The position numbers and the translations under genes are program-made. The notes below the pieces were generated by a model. The model had not been told where the DNA came from. It did no database searches and saw only the letters and a program-made list of their open reading frames with translations. A stretch of DNA of 64,000 nt from Bacteroides pyogenes (GTDB lineage Bacteria > Bacteroidota > Bacteroidia > Bacteroidales > Bacteroidaceae): NCBI RefSeq assembly GCF_014196225.1, contig NZ_JACIDI010000008.1, forward strand, positions 1 through 64,000, given 5' to 3'. Each line of letters starts with the position of its first letter. Position 1 is the stretch's first letter. Positions 39,853 to 49,325 of this stretch are shown in pieces.

Positions 39853-40602
39853 GACAGAACGTCGCTCTCTTTCCGCCTTTTTACCGGCACGTATTTTCTT
39901 TCGTGCCTGCTGCTCCGGCGGTTGCGTGCGTTATCGCCGATGATTTGCACGTGCAAATATACATGATAACCTTGAGTTATAAGTATATTCGGCAAAAACA
40001 TTTTTCTTTTTGGGAGAGAACATGCCGGATTGAAAGGGAAATACAGGTCTTAAACCATATGGGAGTGAGAAAATTTTCCCAAAGGAAGCAACAGGAAGCG
40101 GGCAGGAATGAAAGTACGTTAAGTAAGAGGAGTGTCTACACAGGAAGAAAGCAGGACTGTAGAGGGGCAGGAATGAAAGAGTGTTAAGTAAGAAGACTTC
40201 ACCGGGCACTTCACTCGGGAGCCGAAAACAGGTAGAAGTGGAAGTGTGTTGAACAAGACGAACAATCGCTAAGGTCTTGGGCAAATAAGTTTACAACGTA
40301 TAAATAGAAGTTGTGTTAAAGAAGATGCTTAATAAAAGGAAAGGCGAAGAGAAACCACACCGCCGGCAGAAAGGAGTAGCATTAACATGAATATCAAATG
40401 AAAGCCGGAATGAAGAACGCCATATCGCTGATGAAATAAATGAATATTAACATCCAGAACGGGATGAAGGTCAAGGCGAAAGCAGCTAAAATTGAGCAGA
40501 TCCCACAGGCGAGCGGCAAGATGGTATTATGGAAAGCAAAGGCGAAGAGCCCCCCTCTGCCGCCAAAAGAGAACGGTGCAAGATTACGTTCTCTCCTCCT
40601 TT
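39853..40602. other. Long intergenic region with degenerate repeats and an unsupported open frame
   Basis: About 750 bases. Diverged copies of a GGCAGGAATGAAAGTGTGTT-like motif sit at 40101, 40166 and 40231, an exact 65-base spacing, with a weaker fourth near 40306. On the minus strand an open frame covers 40394-40600 and encodes about 45 hydrophobic residues (SILAAFALTFIPFWMLIFIY), but it has no ATG upstream of the hydrophobic part and runs on into the transporter gene, so it is not called. It could be a decayed small membrane protein. Confidence 0.45.
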
Positions 40603-41502
40603 CTATTTGGTTCCCAAGTATAAAAATATCATCCCGATCAGCACCAGAGCCAAGTCGACGGCTTTGCTCCTCAAATTTTTCTCGCCGAAAAGCAAAGCTC
40701 CGAAGAGGAAGGAGACGATGACGCTTCCGCGGCGAATCATGGAGACAATGGAGATCATCGAATCGTCGTGGCTCAAGGCGTAGAAATAAGCGAAATCGGC
40801 GGCGGAGAGAAAAATCGAGATGAAAACAATCGCCCAACTCCAGCGGAAAGGCGTGGTGGTTCTTCTTCTCGGCCACCAAAGCATCAACAGGATGGGACAC
40901 ATGATGAATACCTGATACACGTTGTACCACGATTGCACCAACATGGGGTTGAGTTGTTTCATCAGGTATTTGTCGTACAATCCGCTCGCGGCTCCCATCA
41001 CCGCCGCAAGCACGATGAAGAAAATCCATTTGTCGTGCCTGAAATCAATTCCCTCTTTCTTTCCCGAACGGCTCAGCAGGAAGAAAGAGGCGACGGCCAA
41101 GACCACACCCGTCCATTGATAAAGGTTTAGCCGTTCGCCGAAAAGCAGCATCGCCCCCACCAGCACCATTACCGGGCGGGTGGCGTTTATCGGCCCGACG
41201 ATGGTAATGGGCAGATGTTTCATTCCGAAATAACCGCATATCCACGAAGAAAGCACGATGAACGACTTCAGAAGGATATATTTATGCTCTTCCCACCCGG
41301 CTGCGGGAACATGAAATATCGTTCTTTCCAGCACGGAACCCTCACCGGCGGAGAGCAAAATAAAAGGAATAAAGATGAAACTTGAGAAAAGCGTGTTGAG
41401 GAAAAGTACCGGAAGCACGGCGTTGTCTCGCAGCGAATATTTCTTGAAAACGTCATAGAATCCGAGCAGTGTAGCGGAAAGGAAAGCTAACAGTAACCAC
41501 AT
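40603..41502 (-). CDS. EamA/DMT superfamily transporter
   Basis: 299 residues, ten membrane helices in two EamA halves. The first begins MWLLLAFLSATLLGFYDVFKKYSL; the pseudo-signature GMKHLPITIVGPINATRPVMVLVGAMLLFGERL, and the matching DDSMISIVSMIRRGSVIVSF in the second half, mark DMT drug/metabolite transporters. The substrate is unknown. It stands alone on the minus strand, 100 bases before the end of truA is reached from upstream, so the two could be transcribed together. Confidence 0.9.
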   Translation of the reverse strand: MWLLLAFLSATLLGFYDVFKKYSLRDNAVLPVLFLNTLFSSFIFIPFILLSAGEGSVLERTIFHVPAAGWEEHKYILLKSFIVLSSWICGYFGMKHLPITIVGPINATRPVMVLVGAMLLFGERLNLYQWTGVVLAVASFFLLSRSGKKEGIDFRHDKWIFFIVLAAVMGAASGLYDKYLMKQLNPMLVQSWYNVYQVFIMCPILLMLWWPRRRTTTPFRWSWAIVFISIFLSAADFAYFYALSHDDSMISIVSMIRRGSVIVSFLFGALLFGEKNLRSKAVDLALVLIGMIFLYLGTK

Positions 41503-41560
41503 AATGCGATATTAAAAGTCTTTAGTTGAAGATGAAATCAAACCGACGGCTCTCCCGCCA

Positions 41561-42313
41561 TCAGTCCGCAAAAATATCCTGCGGATATGCCACATCGACG
41601 AGAAACAAGGCTTGCCCCGGTGCGGAAGTGCCCGCTTTACAACGGTCTTTCTGCTCAATGATGCGGCGGAAACCGTCGACAGAGAGCTTTCCGCGCCCCA
41701 CTTCGACCAGAGTACCGACGATGGCGCGCACCATGTTCCGCAGAAAACGGTCGGCACGTATCGTAAACACCCAAGTGATATCATCTTCCTGCGTCCATTC
41801 GGCATGGGTGATACGGCAAATATTCGTCTTCACATCGGTGTGCAGTTTGCTGAAACTCGTGAAATCGGAATATTCCAACAACGTGCGCGCAGCCTCGTTC
41901 ATCCGGTCGTAGTCCAACCGGCTGTGGATCCTCCAACGGTATTGGCGGTTGAAAGGGTATTTGGCTGAAACGACATAATACTTGTAAGTGCGCTCCACGG
42001 CATCGAAACGGGCGTGCGCGCCGGGCTTCACCCGTCGGATACGGAAAACGGAAATATCGGGGGGCAACAAGCGGTTCAGCTTATCCGCCACCGTGTCCGG
42101 CTCCAAAGACAGGCCGTAATCGAAATGAGCCACCATCAGAGACGCGTGTACTCCCGCATCGGTACGTCCGGCTCCCACCACTTCGATGTCTTCCCGCAGG
42201 AAAGTGCCCAACGCTTTCATGAGGCATTCCTGCACGCTGATACCGTTGGGTTGAACCTGCCAACCGTGGTAACGGGTGCCGTCGTAAGCCAAATAGATGA
42301 AATATCTTTGCAC
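41561..42313 (-). CDS. truA: tRNA pseudouridine synthase A
   Basis: 250 residues. It starts [23 protein letters not shown] and has the catalytic Asp52 in [10 protein letters not shown], equivalent to Asp60 of the E. coli enzyme. Later landmarks are [23 protein letters not shown] and [19 protein letters not shown]. It makes pseudouridine at positions 38-40 of the tRNA anticodon stem. A TATTTTTG element at 42343-42350 serves as promoter on this strand. Confidence 0.97.
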   Translation of the reverse strand: MQRYFIYLAYDGTRYHGWQVQPNGISVQECLMKALGTFLREDIEVVGAGRTDAGVHASLMVAHFDYGLSLEPDTVADKLNRLLPPDISVFRIRRVKPGAHARFDAVERTYKYYVVSAKYPFNRQYRWRIHSRLDYDRMNEAARTLLEYSDFTSFSKLHTDVKTNICRITHAEWTQEDDITWVFTIRADRFLRNMVRAIVGTLVEVGRGKLSVDGFRRIIEQKDRCKAGTSAPGQALFLVDVAYPQDIFAD

Positions 42314-42342
42314 GAAATCTTTCTTTTTTAGATTTTGACTGC

Positions 42343-42350
42343 AAAAATAA
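42343..42350 (-). promoter_or_regulatory. Promoter -7 element for truA
   Basis: TATTTTTG on the minus strand, 30 bases before the truA start, matches TAnnTTTG. A good -33 TTG at the right distance is not evident. Confidence 0.55.
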
Positions 42351-42490
42351 TCATTTTTTCATTCAGAAACTCGAATAATCCAATTTTCCGGTTTCGAGCC
42401 GGCGCAGAGAACATTCCGTATTCTTTACGGCAAGCAAGCATTTTATACGATGCCGGAAAGCAACGTTTGCCGAAAAACGTTCGGGTTCTT

Positions 42491-42522
42491 TTGCGCTCCT
42501 TACGCAATAAACATTATCTTTG
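42491..42522 (+). promoter_or_regulatory. Promoter of the M15-like lipoprotein gene
   Basis: -33 TTG at 42491-42493 and -7 TATCTTTG at 42515-42522, spacing 21. The -7 element covers the first possible start at 42520, which shows that the true start is the later ATG at 42547. Confidence 0.75.
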
Positions 42523-42546
42523 CAGACAAAACATAAACTTGTGGCA

Positions 42547-43224
42547 ATGAATCACCGCATACCTCGTTACTCACTCTTTTTCTTCCTGATTGCCGGGTGC
42601 ATCGCCTTCGCGGCAAGCTGCAAAAAGAAAGACATGTCGCTGAAACTGAATCATCCGCGCAATATCCGGGGCGTAATCAGCTACAAGCGTTCGTTCCCGG
42701 ACATGAACGAAAAGCACCTGAACGTGGCGCAGGCCATCGGCATCCGCCCCTTGGCCGACCGCAAGGAAGCCGCCCGGATGAAAGGAAAGCTGGTACATAT
42801 CACGGGCAACCCATATTACGAAGTGGACTCGCTGACGCACTCCATACCCTATCTCATACCGCGTGCCGGCGCGCTTCTCGATACCATCGGCGCGCGCTTC
42901 ATCGACTCTTTAGACGCGAAGGGACTCAATCCGAACCGGATAATCGTGACTTCCGTACTGCGCACCAAAGAGGATGTAAAGCGCCTGCGCCGCCGGAATG
43001 TGAATTCATCGGAAAATTCGGCACACTGTTACGGTGCGACTTTCGATGTCAGTTGGAAGCGGTTCAAGAAAATAGAGGATGAAGACGGTCGCCCCACACA
43101 GGATGTCAGCCCCGATACGCTGAAGCTCGTCCTTTCGGAAGTGCTGCGAGATTTGCGGCAGGCAGGCAAATGCTACATAAAATACGAATTGAAGCAAGGG
43201 TGCTTCCACATCACGGCCCGGTAA
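42547..43224 (+). CDS. DUF5715-like lipoprotein with M15 peptidase motifs
   Basis: 225 residues from the ATG at 42547, chosen because an upstream start lies inside the promoter. The signal ends IAFAASCKKKD, a lipoprotein. In the second half, SSENSAHCYGATFDVSW and CFHITAR carry the pattern SxHxxGxxxD...H of M15 D-Ala-D-Ala and D,L-carboxypeptidases, and NPNRIIVTSVLRTKEDV resembles the strand before it. I read it as a peptidoglycan-processing or related enzyme of the DUF5715 kind. Whether it is active is not known, since only the spacing of His, Asp and His can be judged. Confidence 0.75.
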   Translation: MNHRIPRYSLFFFLIAGCIAFAASCKKKDMSLKLNHPRNIRGVISYKRSFPDMNEKHLNVAQAIGIRPLADRKEAARMKGKLVHITGNPYYEVDSLTHSIPYLIPRAGALLDTIGARFIDSLDAKGLNPNRIIVTSVLRTKEDVKRLRRRNVNSSENSAHCYGATFDVSWKRFKKIEDEDGRPTQDVSPDTLKLVLSEVLRDLRQAGKCYIKYELKQGCFHITAR

Positions 43225-43266
43225 TTTTACGGCAAGTGTTTTTCACGGAGGCATATCCCGGCGAAT

Positions 43267-43390
43267 GGAACAGAGGCTCTGCTCAGGCGGAACAGAAGCT
43301 CTGCCGGAATGAAACAGAGGCTCTACCGGAACGAAACAGAGGCTCTGTTCAGGCGAAACAGAGGCCCTGCCGGAATCAAACAGAAGCTCG
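43267..43390. repeat. Tandem array of about six 22-bp units
   Basis: Units start at 43267, 43289, 43311, 43333, 43355 and 43377, exactly 22 bases apart, the last one incomplete. Each begins GAAACAGAGGCTCTG or close to it, holding the 11-base palindrome CAGAG-G-CTCTG, and ends alternately in CAGGC or CCGGAAT/C. The array lies in a 344-base gap between the M15-like gene and phoH that otherwise holds only the phoH promoter. Short frames run through it on both strands and would give 22-residue repeats, but they lack credible starts. Confidence 0.9.
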
Positions 43391-43534
43391 CTAAGAAGGA
43401 ACTCCAAGTTCCTCCCCGGCAAAGCACTGCCGCAAAGCAGCGGAAACGCACCGCACGTCATACACAAACACTATTTTGGAAACGCAATCTGCAAAATTCC
43501 GTCTCCAAAGTCTAAGAATACGAAAACGATTCAC

Positions 43535-43542
43535 TAAATTTG
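43535..43542 (+). promoter_or_regulatory. Promoter -7 element for phoH
   Basis: TAAATTTG, 27 bases before the ATG of phoH, fits the TAnnTTTG consensus and probably drives phoH-purC-ubiE. Confidence 0.7.
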
Positions 43543-43568
43543 CAGAAACTTTTCTTTAATACAACTCA

Positions 43569-44714
43569 ATGATAGAAAAACTGATAGTCCTTGAAGATAT
43601 CGACCCCGTTATCTTCTATGGAGTGAACAACACCAACATACAATTGATAAAGGCTTTATACCCGAAGCTGCGCATCGTTGCACGCGGAAATGTAATCAAA
43701 GTGCTGGGCGATGAGGAAGAGATGTGCGCCTTCGAAGAAAATATCACCAAGCTGGAAAAGTACTGCGCCGAATACAACTCGCTGAAAGAGGAGGTAATCA
43801 TCGACATCATCAAGGGAAATACGCCGCAGGCGGAGCAAAGCGGAAACGTCATCGTGTTCAGTGTCACAGGCAAACCCATCATTCCCCGAAGCGAGAACCA
43901 GATGAAACTGGTGGAAGGATTCGCCAAGAACGACTTGCTGTTCGCCATCGGTCCCGCCGGTTCGGGAAAGACATATACCGCAATCGCTCTCGCGGTACGC
44001 GCACTGAAGAACAAAGAAATCAAAAAGATTATCCTCTCACGTCCCGCCGTCGAAGCCGGAGAAAAACTCGGTTTCCTTCCCGGCGACATGAAAGAAAAGA
44101 TAGACCCGTACCTGCAACCGCTTTACGACGCGCTGCAAGACATGATTCCCGCCGCCAAGCTGAAAGAATATATGGAACTCAACATTATCCAGATAGCTCC
44201 GCTGGCTTTTATGAGAGGACGCACGCTGAACGATGCTGTAGTCATTCTGGACGAAGCGCAGAACACCACTACGCAACAAATCAAGATGTTTCTCACCCGC
44301 ATGGGAATGAATACGAAGATGATCATAACGGGAGACATGACGCAAATCGACCTCCCCACCTCTCAAACGTCGGGTCTGATACAGGCGCTGCGCATCCTGA
44401 AAGGAGTGAAAGGCATCGGATTCGTGGAACTGGGGAAAAAAGACATCGTGCGCCACAAGCTTGTGGAACGCATCGTAGACGCTTACGAGAAATTCGACAA
44501 AGAGGTGAAAGCGGCGAAAGAGGCAGCGAAGAGCACGGCACAAAGCGATGCGGAGCCACGCAAAGCGGACGGGAAAGAGAAACGGAACGAAACGGAGCGG
44601 AAGGATGTTTCCGAAGGCGGTGGCAAACGCGAAAAACCGCAGCAGGAGAATCCGGCGCCGGAAGCTGCAAAGAGCCGAAACAACAAATCAGAAAAACCGT
44701 CTAACAATAAATAA
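43569..44714 (+). CDS. phoH: PhoH-family ATPase with charged C-terminal tail
   Basis: 381 residues. An N-terminal KH-like region ([20 protein letters not shown]) precedes the PhoH ATPase domain with Walker [35 protein letters not shown], and Walker [22 protein letters not shown]. The family, related to helicases, is linked to RNA metabolism alongside YbeY. After residue 320 there is a roughly 60-residue tail of Lys, Glu, Arg and Asn ([19 protein letters not shown]) that is absent from most PhoH proteins and is likely disordered; it may bind RNA. It lies 2 bases before purC. Confidence 0.94.
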   Translation: MIEKLIVLEDIDPVIFYGVNNTNIQLIKALYPKLRIVARGNVIKVLGDEEEMCAFEENITKLEKYCAEYNSLKEEVIIDIIKGNTPQAEQSGNVIVFSVTGKPIIPRSENQMKLVEGFAKNDLLFAIGPAGSGKTYTAIALAVRALKNKEIKKIILSRPAVEAGEKLGFLPGDMKEKIDPYLQPLYDALQDMIPAAKLKEYMELNIIQIAPLAFMRGRTLNDAVVILDEAQNTTTQQIKMFLTRMGMNTKMIITGDMTQIDLPTSQTSGLIQALRILKGVKGIGFVELGKKDIVRHKLVERIVDAYEKFDKEVKAAKEAAKSTAQSDAEPRKADGKEKRNETERKDVSEGGGKREKPQQENPAPEAAKSRNNKSEKPSNNK

Positions 44715-44716
44715 AG

Positions 44717-45658
44717 ATGAAAGCATTAACAAAAACAGATTTCAACTTTCCGGGACAGAAAAGCGTATATCACGGAAAAGTGCGCGATGTGTACAACATC
44801 AACGGTGAGAAACTCGTCATGGTGGCAACCGACCGTATTTCGGCGTTCGACGTGGTGCTGCCCGAAGGCATTCCATACAAAGGACAGATGCTGAATCAGA
44901 TTGCGGCGAAGTTTCTCGACGCCACGACAGACATCTGCCCGAACTGGAAGCTGGCTACTCCCGACCCGATGGTGACGGTCGGCGTTTTGTGCGAAGGGTT
45001 CCCGGTAGAGATGATCGTGCGCGGATACCTGTGCGGAAGCGCGTGGAGAGCGTATAAGAACGGGGCGCGCGAAATTTGCGGCGTTAAGTTGCCCGAAGGC
45101 ATGCGCGAGAACCAGAAGTTCCCCGAACCTATCGTTACACCCACCACCAAAGCCGAAATGGGACTGCACGATGAAGACATCTCGAAAGAGGAAATCCTCA
45201 GACAAGGCTTGGCTACTCCCGAAGAGTACGCCACTTTAGAGAAATACACGCTGGCGCTTTTCAAACGCGGAACGGAGATTGCCGCCGGGCGGGGACTGAT
45301 TCTCGTAGATACGAAATATGAATTCGGCAAGCACAACGGAACCATCTACCTGATGGATGAGATTCATACTCCCGACTCCAGCCGCTATTTTTATGCCGAC
45401 GGCTACCGCGAACGCTTCGAAAAAGGCGAACCGCAGAAGCAGCTTTCGAAGGAGTTTGTCCGCGAATGGCTGATGGAAAACGGATTCCAGGGGAAAGAAG
45501 GGCAGCAGGTTCCCGAAATGACTCCGGCCATTGTGCAAAGCATCAGCGAACGATACATCGAGCTGTTCGAAAACATTACCGGCGAGAAGTTTGTAAAAGA
45601 AGACACGGGAAACATCGCCGAACGGATAGAGAAAAACGTTCTGCAATACTTGAAATAA
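44717..45658 (+). CDS. purC: Phosphoribosylaminoimidazole-succinocarboxamide synthase
   Basis: 313 residues, the longer type of SAICAR synthetase. The N-terminal phosphate loop is [28 protein letters not shown], then [16 protein letters not shown] and LVDTKYEFG, followed by [12 protein letters not shown]. It joins CAIR and aspartate with ATP in step 8 of IMP synthesis. The gene follows phoH by 2 bases, so they are transcribed together; the reason for that pairing is unknown. Confidence 0.97.
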   Translation: MKALTKTDFNFPGQKSVYHGKVRDVYNINGEKLVMVATDRISAFDVVLPEGIPYKGQMLNQIAAKFLDATTDICPNWKLATPDPMVTVGVLCEGFPVEMIVRGYLCGSAWRAYKNGAREICGVKLPEGMRENQKFPEPIVTPTTKAEMGLHDEDISKEEILRQGLATPEEYATLEKYTLALFKRGTEIAAGRGLILVDTKYEFGKHNGTIYLMDEIHTPDSSRYFYADGYRERFEKGEPQKQLSKEFVREWLMENGFQGKEGQQVPEMTPAIVQSISERYIELFENITGEKFVKEDTGNIAERIEKNVLQYLK

Positions 45659-45673
45659 ACGTAAGCGGCAACC

Positions 45674-46411
45674 ATGGATTACCCGCAACAACATATCAAG
45701 CCTTACGACAAAGAGGGCAAAAAGAGCGAGCAAGTGGAACGGATGTTCGACAACATCGCACGAACTTACGACAGACTGAATCATGCCTTGTCATTAGGCA
45801 TCGACCGCCGCTGGCGCCGCAAAGCCATCGCATGGCTCCGCCCCTTCCGCCCGCAACGCGTCATGGACGCGGCTACCGGAACGGGCGACTTCGCCATCCT
45901 TGCCTGTCGCAAGCTGCGCCCCCGGCAACTGATAGCCACAGACATTTCGGAAGGCATGATGAACGTGGGGCGCCAAAAGGCGAAGGAGCAAGGTCTGGCG
46001 GATACGATATCGTTCGTCCGCGAAGATTGCACTTCCCTTTCTTTTGCCGATAACGAGTTCGATGCCGTTACCGTAGCGTTCGGGATACGTAACTTTGAAG
46101 ATCTGGACCAAGGTCTTTCGGAGATGTGCCGCGTGCTGAAACCGGGGGGGCATCTGGTTATCTTAGAGCTCACCACCCCCGACCGTTTCCCGATGAAGCA
46201 ACTGTTCGCGATTTACTCGAAGGCTGTGATTCCGCTGTTGGGTAAAATTCTCTCTAAAGACAAGAGTGCGTATCATTATCTGCCGGACACGATCAAGGTG
46301 TTCCCCCAAGGGGAAATCATGAAAGAAGTAATCGGCAAAGCCGGGTTCAGGGAAGTGAATTTCCGGCGGCTCACCGGTGGCATCTGCACTCTTTATACGG
46401 CTACTAAGTAA
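45674..46411 (+). CDS. ubiE: Demethylmenaquinone methyltransferase UbiE/MenG
   Basis: 245 residues. Opening [33 protein letters not shown] is the UbiE signature, the SAM-binding motif I is [14 protein letters not shown], and later [27 protein letters not shown] confirms the family. It methylates demethylmenaquinone to menaquinone, the only quinone known for Bacteroides, so menG is the better functional name. The gene is 15 bases after purC. Confidence 0.95.
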   Translation: MDYPQQHIKPYDKEGKKSEQVERMFDNIARTYDRLNHALSLGIDRRWRRKAIAWLRPFRPQRVMDAATGTGDFAILACRKLRPRQLIATDISEGMMNVGRQKAKEQGLADTISFVREDCTSLSFADNEFDAVTVAFGIRNFEDLDQGLSEMCRVLKPGGHLVILELTTPDRFPMKQLFAIYSKAVIPLLGKILSKDKSAYHYLPDTIKVFPQGEIMKEVIGKAGFREVNFRRLTGGICTLYTATK

Positions 46412-46475
46412 CAGACAACCAGCAAATCGGCCGAAGGAGACAAAATATCCCGCCGTTTGCGCAACCACTAAGACG

Positions 46476-47222
46476 ATGGATAAATACGGTTTAATAGGGT
46501 ATCCCCTGAGGCATTCGTTCTCTATCGGATACTTCAACGAGAAATTCAATTCCGAAAGAATCGACGCGGAGTACGTGAACTTCGAGATTCCCCGCATCGA
46601 AGATTTCATGAAAGTAATCGAAGATAATCCCGACCTGCGGGGGCTGAACGTCACCATCCCGTACAAGGAGCAGGTGATTCCTTTTCTCGACGGGCTCGAT
46701 CCGGACACTGCCGAAATAGGAGCCGTCAATGTAATTAAACTCATCCGCGAACCGAAAAAGAAAGCAAGGCTGGTCGGTTATAATTCAGACATTATCGGAT
46801 TTGTCCAGTCTATCCAGCCGCTATTGCTGCCACATCATAAGAAAGCGCTGATTCTGGGAACGGGCGGAGCTGCCAAAGCGGTTTTCCACGGACTGAAGAA
46901 ACTGGGCATCGAAAGCACGTTCGTCTCTCGCACGCAGAAAACGGAAAAGACGCTGACCTACGAGGAACTGACTCCCGAAATCGTACAGGAGCATACCGTC
47001 ATCGTCAATTGCACGCCGGTAGGCATGTATCCCAAAGTGGATTTCTGTCCCGACATTCCTTACGAGCACCTCACACCGAGCCATTTGCTGTACGATTTGC
47101 TCTACAATCCCAATACCACGCTTTTCATGAAGAAGGGAGAAGCCAAGGGGGCTGTCACTAAAAACGGGCTGGAAATGCTTTTGCTACAGGCTTTCGCAGC
47201 TTGGGAAATCTGGCAAAAATAA
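46476..47222 (+). CDS. aroE: Shikimate dehydrogenase
   Basis: 248 residues from the ATG at 46476. A longer frame overlaps the previous gene by 35 bases and adds a tail unrelated to AroE. It starts KYGLIGYPLRHSFSIGYFN, with the shikimate-binding Lys in VTIPYKEQVIPFLD and the NADP motif LGTGGAAKAVFHGL at about 125-138. It reduces 3-dehydroshikimate in aromatic amino-acid synthesis. It follows ubiE by 64 bases in the same direction. Confidence 0.96.
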   Translation: MDKYGLIGYPLRHSFSIGYFNEKFNSERIDAEYVNFEIPRIEDFMKVIEDNPDLRGLNVTIPYKEQVIPFLDGLDPDTAEIGAVNVIKLIREPKKKARLVGYNSDIIGFVQSIQPLLLPHHKKALILGTGGAAKAVFHGLKKLGIESTFVSRTQKTEKTLTYEELTPEIVQEHTVIVNCTPVGMYPKVDFCPDIPYEHLTPSHLLYDLLYNPNTTLFMKKGEAKGAVTKNGLEMLLLQAFAAWEIWQK

Positions 47223-47238
47223 AAAGAAAGGAGACGGA

Positions 47239-48201
47239 ATGAGAAAGAAATCGCGGAAATCGCTCTTGAAATTTATACTAAGCCTGTCGGTTATCGTACT
47301 GATATTTGTGGGCGGGGGAAGCTGGTACCTGATTCGGTATGCGCTGACGCCCTCCCGGCAAATCAAGCAAAAGAACGACTCTACCGACTTGTTCATGGCC
47401 GAACGCTATCCGTTTTACAAGTCATGGACGGACAGCCTGAAGCAAGCCGAAGCGTTGCGCGATACGTTCATCACCAACAAAGAGGGTATCCGGCTGCATG
47501 CATACTATGTGCGCGCGGCACGCCCCACGCGCAACACAGCCGTCATTGTGCACGGATATACGGACAATGCCATGCGCATGATGATGATCGGCTATCTGTA
47601 CAGCTGCGATTTAGGGTTCAACATCCTGCTTCCCGAGTTGCAATATCACGGAGCAAGCGGCGGGAATGCCATCCAAATGGGATGGAAAGACCGGTTGGAT
47701 GTAATGGAATGGATGGATGTGGCCGACCGCCTGTATGGCCCGGACACGAAGATGGTGGTACACGGTATTTCGATGGGAGCGGCTACGACGATGATGGTAT
47801 CGGGCGAGCGGCAGCCTCTTTACGTAAAGGCTTATGTGGAAGATTGCGGCTATACCGACGTGTGGGATCAGTTTGCCAAAGAGTTGGACGAAGGTTTCCG
47901 CCTCCCTCCTTTCCCCCTCCTCCACACGGCAAGCCGGCTGTGCGATATCTTATACGGATGGAACTTTAAAGAGGCTTCGGCGCTGAAGCAGGTCGCCCGA
48001 TGTAAGCTTCCCATGCTTTTCATACACGGCGACAAGGACAGGTACGTCCCCACTCGGATGGTATATCCGCTGTACGAAGCCAAATGCGAACCGAAAGAAC
48101 TCTGGATTGTCCCCGGAGCCGCGCATGCGGTTTCCTATCAGGAAAACCCCGAAGAATATACCCGCAAAGTGCGCGGCTTTATCGATCGCCACGTCCGATG
48201 A
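47239..48201 (+). CDS. Membrane-anchored alpha/beta hydrolase
   Basis: 320 residues. A basic start and one membrane helix (LKFILSLSVIVLIFVGGGSWYLI) anchor it in the inner membrane with the catalytic domain outside. The nucleophile elbow is VVHGISMGAATTM; the Asp and His partners lie in IHGDKDRYVPTRM and PGAAHAVSYQ. This matches the BAAT/prolyl-oligopeptidase-like hydrolases of the YfhR/Bem46 type. Substrate unknown. It sits 16 bases after aroE in the same direction. Confidence 0.9.
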   Translation: MRKKSRKSLLKFILSLSVIVLIFVGGGSWYLIRYALTPSRQIKQKNDSTDLFMAERYPFYKSWTDSLKQAEALRDTFITNKEGIRLHAYYVRAARPTRNTAVIVHGYTDNAMRMMMIGYLYSCDLGFNILLPELQYHGASGGNAIQMGWKDRLDVMEWMDVADRLYGPDTKMVVHGISMGAATTMMVSGERQPLYVKAYVEDCGYTDVWDQFAKELDEGFRLPPFPLLHTASRLCDILYGWNFKEASALKQVARCKLPMLFIHGDKDRYVPTRMVYPLYEAKCEPKELWIVPGAAHAVSYQENPEEYTRKVRGFIDRHVR

Positions 48202-48246
48202 TGCCGAATAACACAAGGAGTATGGAACGAGTTTCCGAAAAGTTGC

Positions 48247-48254
48247 TATATTTG
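48247..48254 (+). promoter_or_regulatory. Promoter -7 element for the TPM-lemA pair
   Basis: TATATTTG, 20 bases before the TPM gene start, matches TAnnTTTG. Confidence 0.75.
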
Positions 48255-48273
48255 CAAAAGTAAACGAATTCGT

Positions 48274-49197
48274 ATGAAATCAATCCTCACCCTGATATGC
48301 GCCGTTTTCCTGTGGTTTCCCTTACAGGCAAAGGAGAAAATATATACGGTAGACAATCTTCCGAAGGTTCATCTGCAAAACAAAATGAAATATGTGTGCA
48401 ACCCCGAAGGAATTCTTTCGCAAGCGGCCTGCGACACGATAGATGCCCGGCTTTACGCATTGGAGCGGCAAACAGGGATCGAGACCGTAGTGGCGGTGGT
48501 TCCTTCCATCGGGGAAGCGGAATGTTTCGATTTCTCTCACGAACTGCTGAACCGGTGGGGAGTGGGTAAAAAAGGGAAAGACAACGGGCTGGTCATCTTG
48601 CTGGTGACCGATCAGCGGTGCATCCAGTTCTATACCGGATACGGGCTTGAGGGGATTCTCCCCGACGCCGTCTGCAAAAGAATCCAGACACAATACATGA
48701 TTCCTTATCTGAAAGACAAGAAATGGGACGAAGGAATGGTGGCGGGAGTCGTAGCTACCTGCGGTCGTCTCGACGGTTCGATGGAAAACGATACGGAAAA
48801 CGAATCGGAGGACGGCGCAATGGGCATCATTCTTGTCGTATTCGGATTCATGGCCATAGCTATAGGCGTTTCGTTATTCGCCGCATGGAAGGAAAGCCGC
48901 TGCCCCAACTGCGGAAAACACCGGTTGCAGAGAAGCGGTTCGCGAATCGTTTCGCGCAGCAACGGAATAAAGGCGGAGGACATCACATATACGTGCGGCA
49001 ATTGCGGGCATACGATCGTCCGACGTCAGCAAACCTATGACAGTAATTACCGGGGCGGAGGCGGAGGACCTTTCATCGGAGGTTCGGGAGGAGGAAGCTT
49101 CGGTGGCGGGCGAGGATTCGGCGGCGGACGAGGATTCGGAGGCGGAAGTTTCGGCGGAGGAATGGGGGGAGGCGGAGGTGCCGGCTCACGATTCTAA
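48274..49197 (+). CDS. TPM domain protein with zinc ribbon (YgcG-like)
   Basis: 307 residues. A signal peptide precedes the TPM domain (about 40-165: LSQAACDTIDARLYALE, KDNGLVILLVTDQRCIQFYTGYGLEG). One membrane helix follows at about 186-206 (GIILVVFGFMAIAIGVSLFAAW), then a Cys4 ribbon (CPNCGK at residue 210 and CGNCGHT at about 248), then a Gly/Phe/Ser tail of GGGGFGGGRGFGG type. TPM proteins act with LemA proteins in membrane quality control or as phosphatase-like envelope factors; the partner lemA lies 128 bases downstream. Confidence 0.92.
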   Translation: MKSILTLICAVFLWFPLQAKEKIYTVDNLPKVHLQNKMKYVCNPEGILSQAACDTIDARLYALERQTGIETVVAVVPSIGEAECFDFSHELLNRWGVGKKGKDNGLVILLVTDQRCIQFYTGYGLEGILPDAVCKRIQTQYMIPYLKDKKWDEGMVAGVVATCGRLDGSMENDTENESEDGAMGIILVVFGFMAIAIGVSLFAAWKESRCPNCGKHRLQRSGSRIVSRSNGIKAEDITYTCGNCGHTIVRRQQTYDSNYRGGGGGPFIGGSGGGSFGGGRGFGGGRGFGGGSFGGGMGGGGGAGSRF

Positions 49198-49325
49198 ACA
49201 AACCGAAAAGCCTGAAAAGGAAACTTCGCAATAGAAACGGCAGAAATAAAGAAAAATGCAAATCTTTATCAAACTATATCATTAGAAAAACGATGAACGA
49301 GTAAAAACTATAAAGCAAAAGAATT

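Noticed and set aside
43243-43515. Short repeat-containing proteins across the 22-bp array
   Set aside because: Open frames on both strands give 22-residue repeats simply because three units equal 66 bases. They lack credible starts and their composition is unlike other proteins here.
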